DNA of 64,000 nt from DATBLE01 sp963837265 (lineage in GTDB: Bacteria > Actinomycetota > Thermoleophilia > Gaiellales > Gaiellaceae). Position numbers and translations under genes: made by a program. Below are positions 48,172 to 58,055 of this stretch, piece after piece. The notes under the pieces are model-generated. The model ran no database searches and had not been told where the DNA came from. It worked only from the letters and a program-made list of their open reading frames with translations. The DNA is taken from positions 62,001 through 126,000 of the forward strand of contig CAWIMQ010000002.1 in assembly GCA_963837265.1 (NCBI GenBank), given 5' to 3'. How positions within the stretch are numbered: position 1 is the stretch's first letter; each line of letters starts with the position of its first letter.

Positions 48172-48378
48172 GAAAAGCGGGGCTCGACGGGGTTGCTCCT
48201 GCGAGCCCCGCGCCCTGCGACACGCGCGCAGCGCATGAACAGAAAGCGGGGCTCGACGGGGTTGCTCCTGCGAGCCCCGCGCCCTGCGACACGCGCGCAG
48301 CGCATGAACAGAAAGCGGGGCTCGACGGGGTTGCTCCTGCGAGGCCCGCGCCCTGCGACACGCGCGCAACGCGTGAGT
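48172..48378. repeat. three 69-base tandem repeats between rplP and rpmC
   Basis: Near-identical units begin near 48173, 48242 and 48311. Each holds a 10-bp hairpin GCGGGGCTCG/CGAGCCCCGC with CAGGAGCAA in the loop on the message strand, then TTTCTGTTC. 69 is a multiple of 3: a 101-codon frame (48126-48431, TTG start on the rplP stop, 23-residue units containing RCARVAGRGARRSNPVEPRF) spans the gap and ends on the rpmC start. Whether it is translated is unknown. Confidence 0.8.
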
Positions 48379-48423
48379 AGAGCCTCGACGGATACGGCCC
48401 GCATCTCGGGCAGAGCTGCCTTG

Positions 48424-48846
48424 TTACTCAAAGAGATCAGCCTCCCGCTTCACGACCTTGGTCTTGACCGAGAGCTTGGTGCCGGCGAGGCGCAGCGCCT
48501 CCCTGGCCAGGGTCTCGGGCACGCCGGCGAGCTCGAACATCACGCGTCCCGGCTTGATCACCGCCACCCAGTGCTCGGGCGACCCCTTGCCGGAGCCCAT
48601 GCGCGTCTCGGCGGGCTTCTGGGTGACGGGCTTGTCCGGGAAGATGTTGATCCAGACCTTGCCGCCGCGCTTGATCTTGCGCGTCATCGCGATCCGAGCC
48701 GCCTCGATCTGCCGGTTGGTCAGCCAGCCGGCTTCGAGCGCCTTCAGCCCGTAGTCGCCGAAGGCGACCCTCGTCTGGCCCTTCGAGGTCCCGGCCCGCC
48801 GGCCGCGCTGCTGCTTGCGGTACTTGGTCTTCTTCGGGAGCAGCAT
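48424..48846 (-). CDS. rplP: 50S ribosomal protein L16
   Basis: 140 residues, uL16: LLPKKTKYRKQQRGRRAGTS, VAFGDYGLKALEAGWLTNRQ, GSGKGSPEHWVAVIKPG. Its ATG overlaps the rpsC stop. Normal length. Confidence 0.97.
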   Translation of the reverse strand: MLLPKKTKYRKQQRGRRAGTSKGQTRVAFGDYGLKALEAGWLTNRQIEAARIAMTRKIKRGGKVWINIFPDKPVTQKPAETRMGSGKGSPEHWVAVIKPGRVMFELAGVPETLAREALRLAGTKLSVKTKVVKREADLFE

Positions 48847-49901
48847 CAGCCGTCACTCTTCTCGCGCGAGGGATCGCCGGGCTCGTCGAGCTTGGTCGCG
48901 TCCTCGTGGATGGTCTTCGGTGCGGTCGTGTCCGGAGCGTCCGAGACCGATTTCTCCACCGTCTCGACCTGCGGCTCGACCGCGGGCTGGTCGCGCCCCT
49001 CGGCGGGCGCGGCCGACTCGTCGGTGCGCGGGCGCTCGGCCGGCGGGCGGGGACCGCCGCCGCCGCCGCCGCGCCTGCCGCCTCCGCGACGCGGGCCGCC
49101 CGGGCCACCGCCGCTCCTGCGACGGCGCACGGGGCCGAGCCCCTCGCGGTCGGCCTGGCGGCCGCGGCCGCCCTCGCGGGAGGCGGAGAGCCCCTCGGAC
49201 GCGCCGCCCCGCCGGCGAGCCTGGTCCTGGTCGCCGAGACGCGCGTCGCGCTGCGAGGCGCCCTCGTAGCCCTCCGGCATGATCTCGCCCTTGTTGATCC
49301 AGACCTTGACGCCGATCCGGCCGAAGGTGGTCTTCGCCTCGCAGGAGCCGTAGTCGATGTCCGCCCGGATCGTGTGCAGCGGGACGCGCCCCTCGGAGTA
49401 GCTCTCGACGCGGCTCATCTCGCCGCCGCCGAGCCGCCCCGCGCACTTGATCTTCACGCCGTGGGCACCGGAGCGCATCGCCGAGGCGAGCGAGCGCTTC
49501 ATCGCGCGCCGGAAGCTCACCCGGTTCTGGAGCTGCTCCGCGATCGACTGGGCGACGAGCTTGGCGTCCAGCTCGGGCCGCTTGATCTCGTTGATGTTGA
49601 TGTGCACGTTCTTGTGTGTCAGGGCGTGCACGTCACGGCGGAGCGCGTCCACCTCGACCCCGGACTTGCCGATCACGATGCCCGGCCGTGCGGTGTAGAT
49701 GTCGATCGTGATCCGTTGCTTGTCCTTGCGGATCAGAATGTCCGACAATCCCGCGTGCCCGAGCTTGCGGTTGATGTGCTCGCGGATCTTGATGTCCTCG
49801 AGCAGGGCGTCCTTGAACTCCTTCGCCGACGTGTACCAGTTCGACTTCCAGTCGTGGATGACGCCCACGCGCAGGCCTCCCGGATGGATCTTCTGTCCCA
49901 C
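48846..49901 (-). CDS. rpsC: 30S ribosomal protein S3 with long C-terminal tail
   Basis: 351 residues; uS3 is usually 210-280. The core (GQKIHPGGLRVGVIHDWKSN, KH motif GIVIGKSGVEVDALR, the end KVWINKGEIMPEGYEG) stops near residue 212. The tail is first Arg/Gly-rich (GGPRRGGGRRGGGGGG), then acidic (EPQVETVEKSVSDAPD). GTG 49901 shares one base with the rplV stop (TAGTG). Confidence 0.96.
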   Translation of the reverse strand: MGQKIHPGGLRVGVIHDWKSNWYTSAKEFKDALLEDIKIREHINRKLGHAGLSDILIRKDKQRITIDIYTARPGIVIGKSGVEVDALRRDVHALTHKNVHININEIKRPELDAKLVAQSIAEQLQNRVSFRRAMKRSLASAMRSGAHGVKIKCAGRLGGGEMSRVESYSEGRVPLHTIRADIDYGSCEAKTTFGRIGVKVWINKGEIMPEGYEGASQRDARLGDQDQARRRGGASEGLSASREGGRGRQADREGLGPVRRRRSGGGPGGPRRGGGRRGGGGGGPRPPAERPRTDESAAPAEGRDQPAVEPQVETVEKSVSDAPDTTAPKTIHEDATKLDEPGDPSREKSDG

Positions 49902-50455
49902 TAGCTTTCCTTCCCCGAAGCCTCCGGCTTCGAGGAAGACGCAGGCTTCCTCGTGCGCTTGGGCTTCTGTTCGGTCGTCGCCTCGCTCTTCGGCCTCTCG
50001 GCCCTCGGCTTCGCACGCCTCGGCCTCCCCTCGCCTGCTTCGGGCGCAGCCGTCTGCGCCTTCGCGGCCCGCTTGCGGGGCGCGGGACCCTCTCGTCCTG
50101 CTTGCTCCTGAGGAGCAAGAAGGACCGTGATGTGGCAGGTGCGCTTCTTGATCCGCGCCACCCGTCCCCGGGCGCGGGCTCGCCAGCGCTTCAGCGTCGG
50201 GCCCTCGTCCACGACGGTGGTGTGGACGAACAGCTCGTCGCCGACGAGACCGTGGTTCGCCTCGGCGTTCGCGACCGCCGAGGCGAGCACCTTCTCCAGC
50301 TCGCGAGCGGCCGCCCGCTGCGTGAAGGCGAGGACGGCACGCGCCTCGGGCACGCTGCGCCCGCGGATGTGCTCCGCGACGACCCGTGCCTTGCGCGCGG
50401 ACGTCCTCACCCACTTCGCCTGGGCACGCACGGTCTGCGTCTCGACGGCGGACAC
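49901..50455 (-). CDS. rplV: 50S ribosomal protein L22 with basic tail
   Basis: 184 residues; uL22 is usually about 115. The core (VRTSARKARVVAEHIRGRSV, RARGRVARIKKRTCHITVLL) ends near residue 115, followed by a Lys/Arg/Ala/Glu-rich tail (KPKRTRKPASSSKPEASGK). L22 lines the exit tunnel; the tail would lie outside. Confidence 0.96.
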   Translation of the reverse strand: MSAVETQTVRAQAKWVRTSARKARVVAEHIRGRSVPEARAVLAFTQRAAARELEKVLASAVANAEANHGLVGDELFVHTTVVDEGPTLKRWRARARGRVARIKKRTCHITVLLAPQEQAGREGPAPRKRAAKAQTAAPEAGEGRPRRAKPRAERPKSEATTEQKPKRTRKPASSSKPEASGKES

Positions 50456-50459
50456 GGCC

Positions 50460-50744
50460 CTACCCCCTCCTCACCTGCGTCTGGCGGTCCCCGGCGTGGC
50501 CACGGAACATCCGCGTGGGCGCGAACTCGCCGAGCTTGTGACCGACCATCTGCTCGGAGACGAAGACGGGTACGTGTTTGCGCCCGTCGTGCACCGCGAT
50601 CGTGTGCCCGACCATCTCCGGGAAAATCGTCGAGGTGCGGGACCAGGTGCGGACCATGCGCTTGCTGCCGGACGAGTTCATCTCCTCGATGCGCTTCATC
50701 AGGCGTTCCTCGACGAACGGCCCCTTCTTCGAGCTACGACTCAT
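50460..50744 (-). CDS. rpsS: 30S ribosomal protein S19
   Basis: 94 residues, uS19: SRSSKKGPFVEERLMKRIEE, WSRTSTIFPEMVGHTIAVHD, GHKLGEFAPTRMFRGHAGD. Normal size. Confidence 0.97.
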   Translation of the reverse strand: MSRSSKKGPFVEERLMKRIEEMNSSGSKRMVRTWSRTSTIFPEMVGHTIAVHDGRKHVPVFVSEQMVGHKLGEFAPTRMFRGHAGDRQTQVRRG

Positions 50745-50787
50745 GAAAAGTCCTCTCCGTGACGGAAGCGCGCAGCACTTTCGTCAT
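50734..50787 (-). promoter_or_regulatory. bridging short ORF, rplB-rpsS
   Basis: A 17-codon frame (MTKVLRASVTERTFHES) starts ATGA on the rplB stop and ends TAG inside the rpsS start region; GACGAAAG-type imperfect hairpin with CTTCCGTC in the gap. Confidence 0.35.
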
Positions 50788-51626
50788 CTCTTCTCCTTTC
50801 CACGGCGGCGCGCGCGCACGATCAACTTGTCCGACTCCTTGTGTTTGCTCCGGGTGCGCTTGCCGAGCGTCGGCACCCCCCACGGCGTCACGGGATGGCG
50901 CCCGCCCTTCGACTTCCCCTCGCCGCCACCGTGCGGGTGGTCGACCGGGTTCATCGCCGAGCCGCGGACGGCGGGGCGCTTGCCCTGCCAGCGGCTCCGG
51001 CCGGCCTTGCCCCCGGACTGGTTCTCGTGGTCCACGTTACCGACCTGCCCGACCGTCGCGCGGCACGTGAGCGGCACCCGGCGCATCTCTCCGGAGGGCA
51101 GGCGCAACACGCCGTAGCCCTCGTCCTTCGCCACCAGCTGGATGCCCGACCCCGCGCTGCGGGCGAGCTGACCGCCACGGCCAGGCTTGAGCTCGACGTT
51201 GTGCACCATCGTGCCGGTGGGGATGTTCTCGAGCGGCAGCGCGTTCCCGGGGCGGATGTCGGCGCCCGGGCCCGACTCGACCGTCGCGCCCACTTCGAGC
51301 CGGGCCGGAGCGAGGATGTACGCCTTCTCGCCGTCGGCGTAGTGGAGCAGGGCGATGCGCGCCGAGCGGTTCGGGTCGTACTCGATCGCGGCGACCTTCG
51401 CGGGAATGGCGTCCTTCCGCCGCTTGAAGTCGATGACGCGGTAGCGCCTCTTGTGCCCCCCGCCCTGATGCCGCGTGGTCACCCGGCCGTTGACGTTGCG
51501 CCCGCCGGTCTTCTTCAGCGGCGCGGTCAGCGACTTCTCCGGCTCGGTCTTCGTGATCTCCTCGAACGAGGACACTGACATGAACCGCCGGCCGGGAGAG
51601 GTGGGCTTGTATTTCTTAAGTGCCAT
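50784..51626 (-). CDS. rplB: 50S ribosomal protein L2
   Basis: 280 residues, uL2: YKPTSPGRRFMSVSSFEEIT, GRVTTRHQGGGHKRRYRVID, and GSAMNPVDHPHGGGEGKSKG with the key His near the peptidyl transferase centre. Normal length. Confidence 0.97.
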   Translation of the reverse strand: MALKKYKPTSPGRRFMSVSSFEEITKTEPEKSLTAPLKKTGGRNVNGRVTTRHQGGGHKRRYRVIDFKRRKDAIPAKVAAIEYDPNRSARIALLHYADGEKAYILAPARLEVGATVESGPGADIRPGNALPLENIPTGTMVHNVELKPGRGGQLARSAGSGIQLVAKDEGYGVLRLPSGEMRRVPLTCRATVGQVGNVDHENQSGGKAGRSRWQGKRPAVRGSAMNPVDHPHGGGEGKSKGGRHPVTPWGVPTLGKRTRSKHKESDKLIVRARRRGKEKR

Positions 51627-51681
51627 CGGTCGACATGCCTTTCAGCCTCTCGATGCGGCAGGTGCAGAGCACCTTCGGCAT
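51616..51681 (-). promoter_or_regulatory. bridging short ORF, rplW-rplB
   Basis: A 21-codon frame begins TAATG on the rplW stop (MPKVLCTCRIERLKG) and ends TAA within the rplB start region (ATG-GCA-CTTAAG). GAGCAC/GTGCTC arms form a weak hairpin. Confidence 0.35.
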
Positions 51682-51977
51682 TACACCTGTGCTCCCTGGA
51701 AGATCTGGATCTCCTGACCCTCGGCGACCTGCACGATCGCCTTCTTCCAGCCACGCTTCACGCCCTTGGCGAGGCCACGGCGCTTCGGCTTCGGCTGGAC
51801 CTGGAGGACGTTCACGGAGACGACCTTCACGTCGAAGAGCTCCTCCACCGCCTGCCGGACCTGCGTCTTGTGCGCGTCCGGGTGCACGCGGAACGCGTAC
51901 TTGCGCGCCTCGATCAGGCTGTAGCTCTTCTCCGAGACCACGGGCGCGATCAGGACTTGACGAGCGGTGAGGCTCAT
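51681..51977 (-). CDS. rplW: 50S ribosomal protein L23
   Basis: 98 residues, uL23: LTARQVLIAPVVSEKSYSLI, KYAFRVHPDAHKTQVRQAVE, KRGLAKG-like block RRGLAKGVKRGWKKAIV. It sits at the tunnel exit and docks SRP and trigger factor. ATG 51977 overlaps the rplD stop by four bases. Confidence 0.97.
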   Translation of the reverse strand: MSLTARQVLIAPVVSEKSYSLIEARKYAFRVHPDAHKTQVRQAVEELFDVKVVSVNVLQVQPKPKRRGLAKGVKRGWKKAIVQVAEGQEIQIFQGAQV

Positions 51978-52567
51978 CCCGATTCCTCCGCCGCGACCGC
52001 CCCGCGTCCACCGCCGGCGCGCGCCTCGACGCCGGCGAGCGCCGCCTGCGAGACGAGCAGCGACCGAGCCCAGACGACCGCTGCGACCTCGAGCTCTGCC
52101 GGGCTGACGACCGCGACCCGCTCCAGGTTCCGGAACGAGCGCGCGAGATCCTGGTCGTCGTCGGCGGCGACGACCAGCAGCGGAAGCTCCTGGCCCCAGG
52201 TCGCGACGAGCCGGGCGGCGCTCCTGGTCGAGGACTCGCCCCACGCGGGCCCGTCGACGAGGGCGAGCGTGCCTCCCTCCGCGTGCGCGGACAGCGCGCC
52301 GCGAAGCGCGGCACGCGCCGCCTTGCGGTTGACCTTCACCTCGAACGAGCGCATGGTCGGAGGGAACGCGACCCCGCCGCCGGTCCAGTGCGGAGCGCGG
52401 GTCGACCCCGCGCGGGCGCGGCCCGTCCCCTTCTGGCGCCACGGCTTCGAGCGGCCGCCGGACACGAGCCCGCGGCTCTTCGTGCCGCGCGTTCCCGCCC
52501 GCCGGGCGTTCAGCTCGGCTCGCACGGTCTCGTGAACGAGGTGCGGCTTCACCTCGGCGCCGAACAC
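51974..52567 (-). CDS. rplD: 50S ribosomal protein L4, start uncertain
   Basis: 197 residues from GTG 52567; uL4 is usually 205-215. The core is clear (VHETVRAELNARRAGTRGTK, GGRSKPWRQKGTGRARAGST, PTMRSFEVKVNRK). Upstream in the same frame, codons to about 52640 read EAPLLDAAGTATKQVALGAD, which is the usual L4 N-terminus, so the true start lies before 52567. No ATG, GTG or TTG is in frame there; ATA at 52699, with AGGAGAAGG before it, is the only start-like codon I see. Confidence 0.93.
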   Translation of the reverse strand: MFGAEVKPHLVHETVRAELNARRAGTRGTKSRGLVSGGRSKPWRQKGTGRARAGSTRAPHWTGGGVAFPPTMRSFEVKVNRKAARAALRGALSAHAEGGTLALVDGPAWGESSTRSAARLVATWGQELPLLVVAADDDQDLARSFRNLERVAVVSPAELEVAAVVWARSLLVSQAALAGVEARAGGGRGAVAAEESG

Positions 52568-52682
52568 GTCGGCGCCCAGGGCGACCTGCTTCGTCGCCGT
52601 GCCCGCCGCGTCGAGGAGCGGTGCCTCGGGCCGGGCGCCCGAGCGCGCCGGCGCGCTCGGCGCGGCTGTGCGGCCGCCGGAT

Positions 52683-53318
52683 CTAGTGGTGGCGGGTATG
52701 CGCCTTCTCCTCTCTGATCTCGACGATGCCGTTCTTCGGCCCGGGGACGGCGCCCTTGACGAGCAGGAGGTTCCGCTCGGCGTCGACCTCGTGCACCTTC
52801 AGCCCGACCTGGGTGACGCGCTTGCCCCCCAGCCGTCCGGCCATGCGCATGCCCTTGAAGACCCGCGACGGCGTCGCGGACGCGCCGATCGAACCGGGCT
52901 GGCGGATGTTGTGCGATCCGTGCGACTTCGGGCCGCGATGGAAGCGGTGGCGCTTGATCGTGCCGGCGAAGCCCTTGCCGATCGAAATCCCGGAAACGCT
53001 GATCGCGTTTCCGGGATCGAAGGCGTCGACCGTGACGGTCTCGCCTATCACCAGCTCCGTCGTCCCCCGGAACTCGACCAGATGGCGGTACGGCCCGACG
53101 CCCGCCCTCTTCAGGTGGCCGTTCTCCCCACGGGAGATCCTCCGCTCGGCGACCGGTTCGAATGCGAGCTGAACCGCCTCGTAGCCGTCGGTCTCCAGGG
53201 TCTTCACCTGGACGACGGGGCACGGCCCGGCCTCGATCACGGTCACAGGGGTAACCACCCCCGATTCCGGATCGAAGATCTGGGTCATCCCGAGTTTTCT
53301 TCCGACTATTCCCTTCAT
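52683..53318 (-). CDS. rplC: 50S ribosomal protein L3
   Basis: 211 residues, uL3: KGIVGRKLGMTQIFDPESGV, FAGTIKRHRFHRGPKSHGSH, RVFKGMRMAGRLGGKRVTQV. Site TTTGGAGAA precedes the ATG. Normal length. Confidence 0.97.
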   Translation of the reverse strand: MKGIVGRKLGMTQIFDPESGVVTPVTVIEAGPCPVVQVKTLETDGYEAVQLAFEPVAERRISRGENGHLKRAGVGPYRHLVEFRGTTELVIGETVTVDAFDPGNAISVSGISIGKGFAGTIKRHRFHRGPKSHGSHNIRQPGSIGASATPSRVFKGMRMAGRLGGKRVTQVGLKVHEVDAERNLLLVKGAVPGPKNGIVEIREEKAHTRHH

Positions 53319-53348
53319 TTCTCCAAACCTTAAATCCCGATATTTATG

Positions 53349-53390
53349 GTTGATATTGAGATCAAGCTAAAGCTTGATCTCAATATCAAC
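53349..53390 (-). promoter_or_regulatory. 20-bp perfect inverted repeat over the rpsJ stop
   Basis: GTTGATATTGAGATCAAGCT (53349-53368) and its exact complement at 53371-53390, 2 bases apart. One arm is the last six sense codons (VDIEIKL) plus part of the stop. AT-rich compared with its surroundings. A TTG-started 11-codon frame follows toward rplC. Confidence 0.65.
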
Positions 53391-53675
53391 TCCGGCCGGC
53401 AGGTCGAGGCGCATCAGCGAATCGACCGTCTTCGGCGTGGGCGAGTGGATGTCGATCAGCCTCTTGTGCGTCCGCACCTCGAAGTGCTCCCGCGAGTCCT
53501 TGTCCTTGAACGGGCTGCGGATCACGCAGTAGACGTTCTTCTCGGTGGGCAGGGGCACGGGCCCGGTGATGGTCGCCCCCGAGCGCTCCACCGTCTCGAC
53601 GATGTCGCGCGCGGAGCGGTCAACCTGCTTGTGGTCGTAGCCCTTCAACCGGATACGGATCTTGTGCTGAGCCAC
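53367..53675 (-). CDS. rpsJ: 30S ribosomal protein S10
   Basis: 102 residues, uS10: AQHKIRIRLKGYDHKQVDRS, TGPVPLPTEKNVYCVIRSPF, HKRLIDIHSPTPKTVDSLMR. GTG 53675; also the NusB partner in antitermination. It begins 19 bases after tuf. Confidence 0.97.
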   Translation of the reverse strand: MAQHKIRIRLKGYDHKQVDRSARDIVETVERSGATITGPVPLPTEKNVYCVIRSPFKDKDSREHFEVRTHKRLIDIHSPTPKTVDSLMRLDLPAGVDIEIKL

Positions 53676-53694
53676 GTGCCCCTCTCCCTCCTGC

Positions 53695-54885
<1,191 letters not shown>

Positions 54886-54918
54886 AATTTCCTCCGGAAA
54901 TTCTGGGATAGGAATTCC

Positions 54919-54925
<7 letters not shown>
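54886..54925 (-). promoter_or_regulatory. two hairpins in the fusA-tuf gap
   Basis: AATTTCC/GGAAATT (54886-54892, 54896-54902) with loop TCC abuts the tuf ATG and exposes GGAGG; GGGATAGG/CCTATCCC (54905-54912, 54918-54925) covers the fusA stop. The 33-base gap is almost entirely stem. Confidence 0.55.
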
Positions 54926-57012
<2,087 letters not shown>

Positions 57013-57017
57013 CACGG

Positions 57018-57488
57018 TCACCACCGGTAGTGCGCGAACGCCTTGTTTGCCTGGGCCATCCGGTACATGTCGTCCTTGCGCTTCCAGGCCCCACCCTGAT
57101 TCTGGAGCGCGTCGAGGATCTCCCCGGCGAGCTTCTCCTCCATGCTCTTCTCTCGCCGGTCGCGAGAGAAGGTGACGAGATAGCGGATCGCAAGCGTGCG
57201 CGCGCGTCGCTGCGGCACCTCGACCGGTACCTGGTAGTTCGCGCCGCCGACTCGGCGGCTGCGGGTCTCGAGCACGGGGGTGACCGTCTTCACCGCCTGC
57301 TCGAGTACCTCGAGCGGCGGCTTGCCGGTGCGCTCGCCGACCTTCTCGAGCGCGCCGTACACGATCCTCTCGGCGGTCGAGCGCTTCCCGCCCGTCATCA
57401 CGCGGTTGATCACCTGCGTGACGAGCCGGGAGTTGTAGACGGGGTCCGGCTCCAGCGTCCGAACCTGGATCTCTGCGCGGCGGGGCAT
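57018..57488 (-). CDS. rpsG: 30S ribosomal protein S7
   Basis: 156 residues, uS7: PRRAEIQVRTLEPDPVYNSR, VGGANYQVPVEVPQRRARTL, AGEILDALQNQGGAWKRKDD, NKAFAHYRW. It organises the 16S 3' head domain. It starts directly after the rpsL stop. Confidence 0.97.
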   Translation of the reverse strand: MPRRAEIQVRTLEPDPVYNSRLVTQVINRVMTGGKRSTAERIVYGALEKVGERTGKPPLEVLEQAVKTVTPVLETRSRRVGGANYQVPVEVPQRRARTLAIRYLVTFSRDRREKSMEEKLAGEILDALQNQGGAWKRKDDMYRMAQANKAFAHYRW

Positions 57489-57857
57489 CTAGCCTCGCTT
57501 GGCCCCGTACTTGGAACGGCCCTGCTTGCGGTCGCTGACGCCCGACGAGTCGAGGGCGGCGCGGATCACCTTGTAGCGGAAGCCCGGCAGGTCCTTGACG
57601 CGGCCGCCGCGAATCAGGACGACGGAGTGCTCCTGGAGGTTGTGGCCCTCGCCGGGGATATAGGCGCCGACCTCCATCGCGTTCGTCAACCGGACGCGCG
57701 CGACCTTGCGCAGCGCCGAGTTCGGCTTCTTCGGCGTGGTCGTGTACACGCGCGTGCAGACGCCCCGCTTCTGCGGCGCGCCGCGGAGCGCAGGCGTCTT
57801 CATCTTCGCCTTCGGCGCGGTGCGGCCCTTTCGCACGAGTTGGTTGACGGTCGGAAT
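57489..57857 (-). CDS. rpsL: 30S ribosomal protein S12, start ATT?
   Basis: 122 residues from ATT 57857. uS12 normally begins MPTINQLVRKGR; here ATT-CCG-ACC gives (M)PTVNQLVRKGR at just that place, with GGAGG 6 bases upstream. The nearest canonical start (TTG 57887) would add ten Arg-rich residues and would lack a site. Core motifs TPKKPNSALRKVARVRL (streptomycin-site Lys) and GGRVKDLPGFRYKVIRAALD are normal. The ATT start is an inference from family alignment. Confidence 0.95.
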   Translation of the reverse strand: MPTVNQLVRKGRTAPKAKMKTPALRGAPQKRGVCTRVYTTTPKKPNSALRKVARVRLTNAMEVGAYIPGEGHNLQEHSVVLIRGGRVKDLPGFRYKVIRAALDSSGVSDRKQGRSKYGAKRG

Positions 57858-57889
57858 GGAAGTCCTCCAGCGGCCTCGCGGCCGCAACG

Positions 57890-57923
57890 TCGTTTCACAG
57901 CAAACATCGTCTCACAGCAAACA
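57890..57923 (-). repeat. tandem 17-base repeat in the rpsL leader
   Basis: TCGTTTCACAGCAAAC-A (57890-57906) and TCGTCTCACAGCAAAC-A (57907-57923), back to back, one mismatch. It lies between the promoter and rpsL, so it may be a leader-RNA protein site. Confidence 0.6.
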
Positions 57924-57961
57924 GGGCCGGCGGGGCAACGCCTCCGCCAACCCAGAGGCGG

Positions 57962-57991
57962 ATAGTAGCGAAGGCCGGCGGGTCGCGTCAA
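57962..57991 (-). promoter_or_regulatory. sigma-A promoter of the rpsL-fusA-tuf cluster
   Basis: On the minus strand TTGACG (57991-57986) and TACTAT (57967-57962) are 18 bases apart, near-consensus. It gives a leader of about 100 bases before rpsL, which includes the 17-base tandem repeat. Confidence 0.7.
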
Positions 57992-58055
57992 ACAAGCCGC
58001 AAAGTGCGGGCGCGGGCATGGCGACGACCGGACCGCCACGCTATACGTCAGCGTG

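Noticed and set aside
48172..48378. Possible CRISPR array
   Set aside because: The 69-base units repeat without variable spacers and lie inside a ribosomal operon; no cas gene is near.
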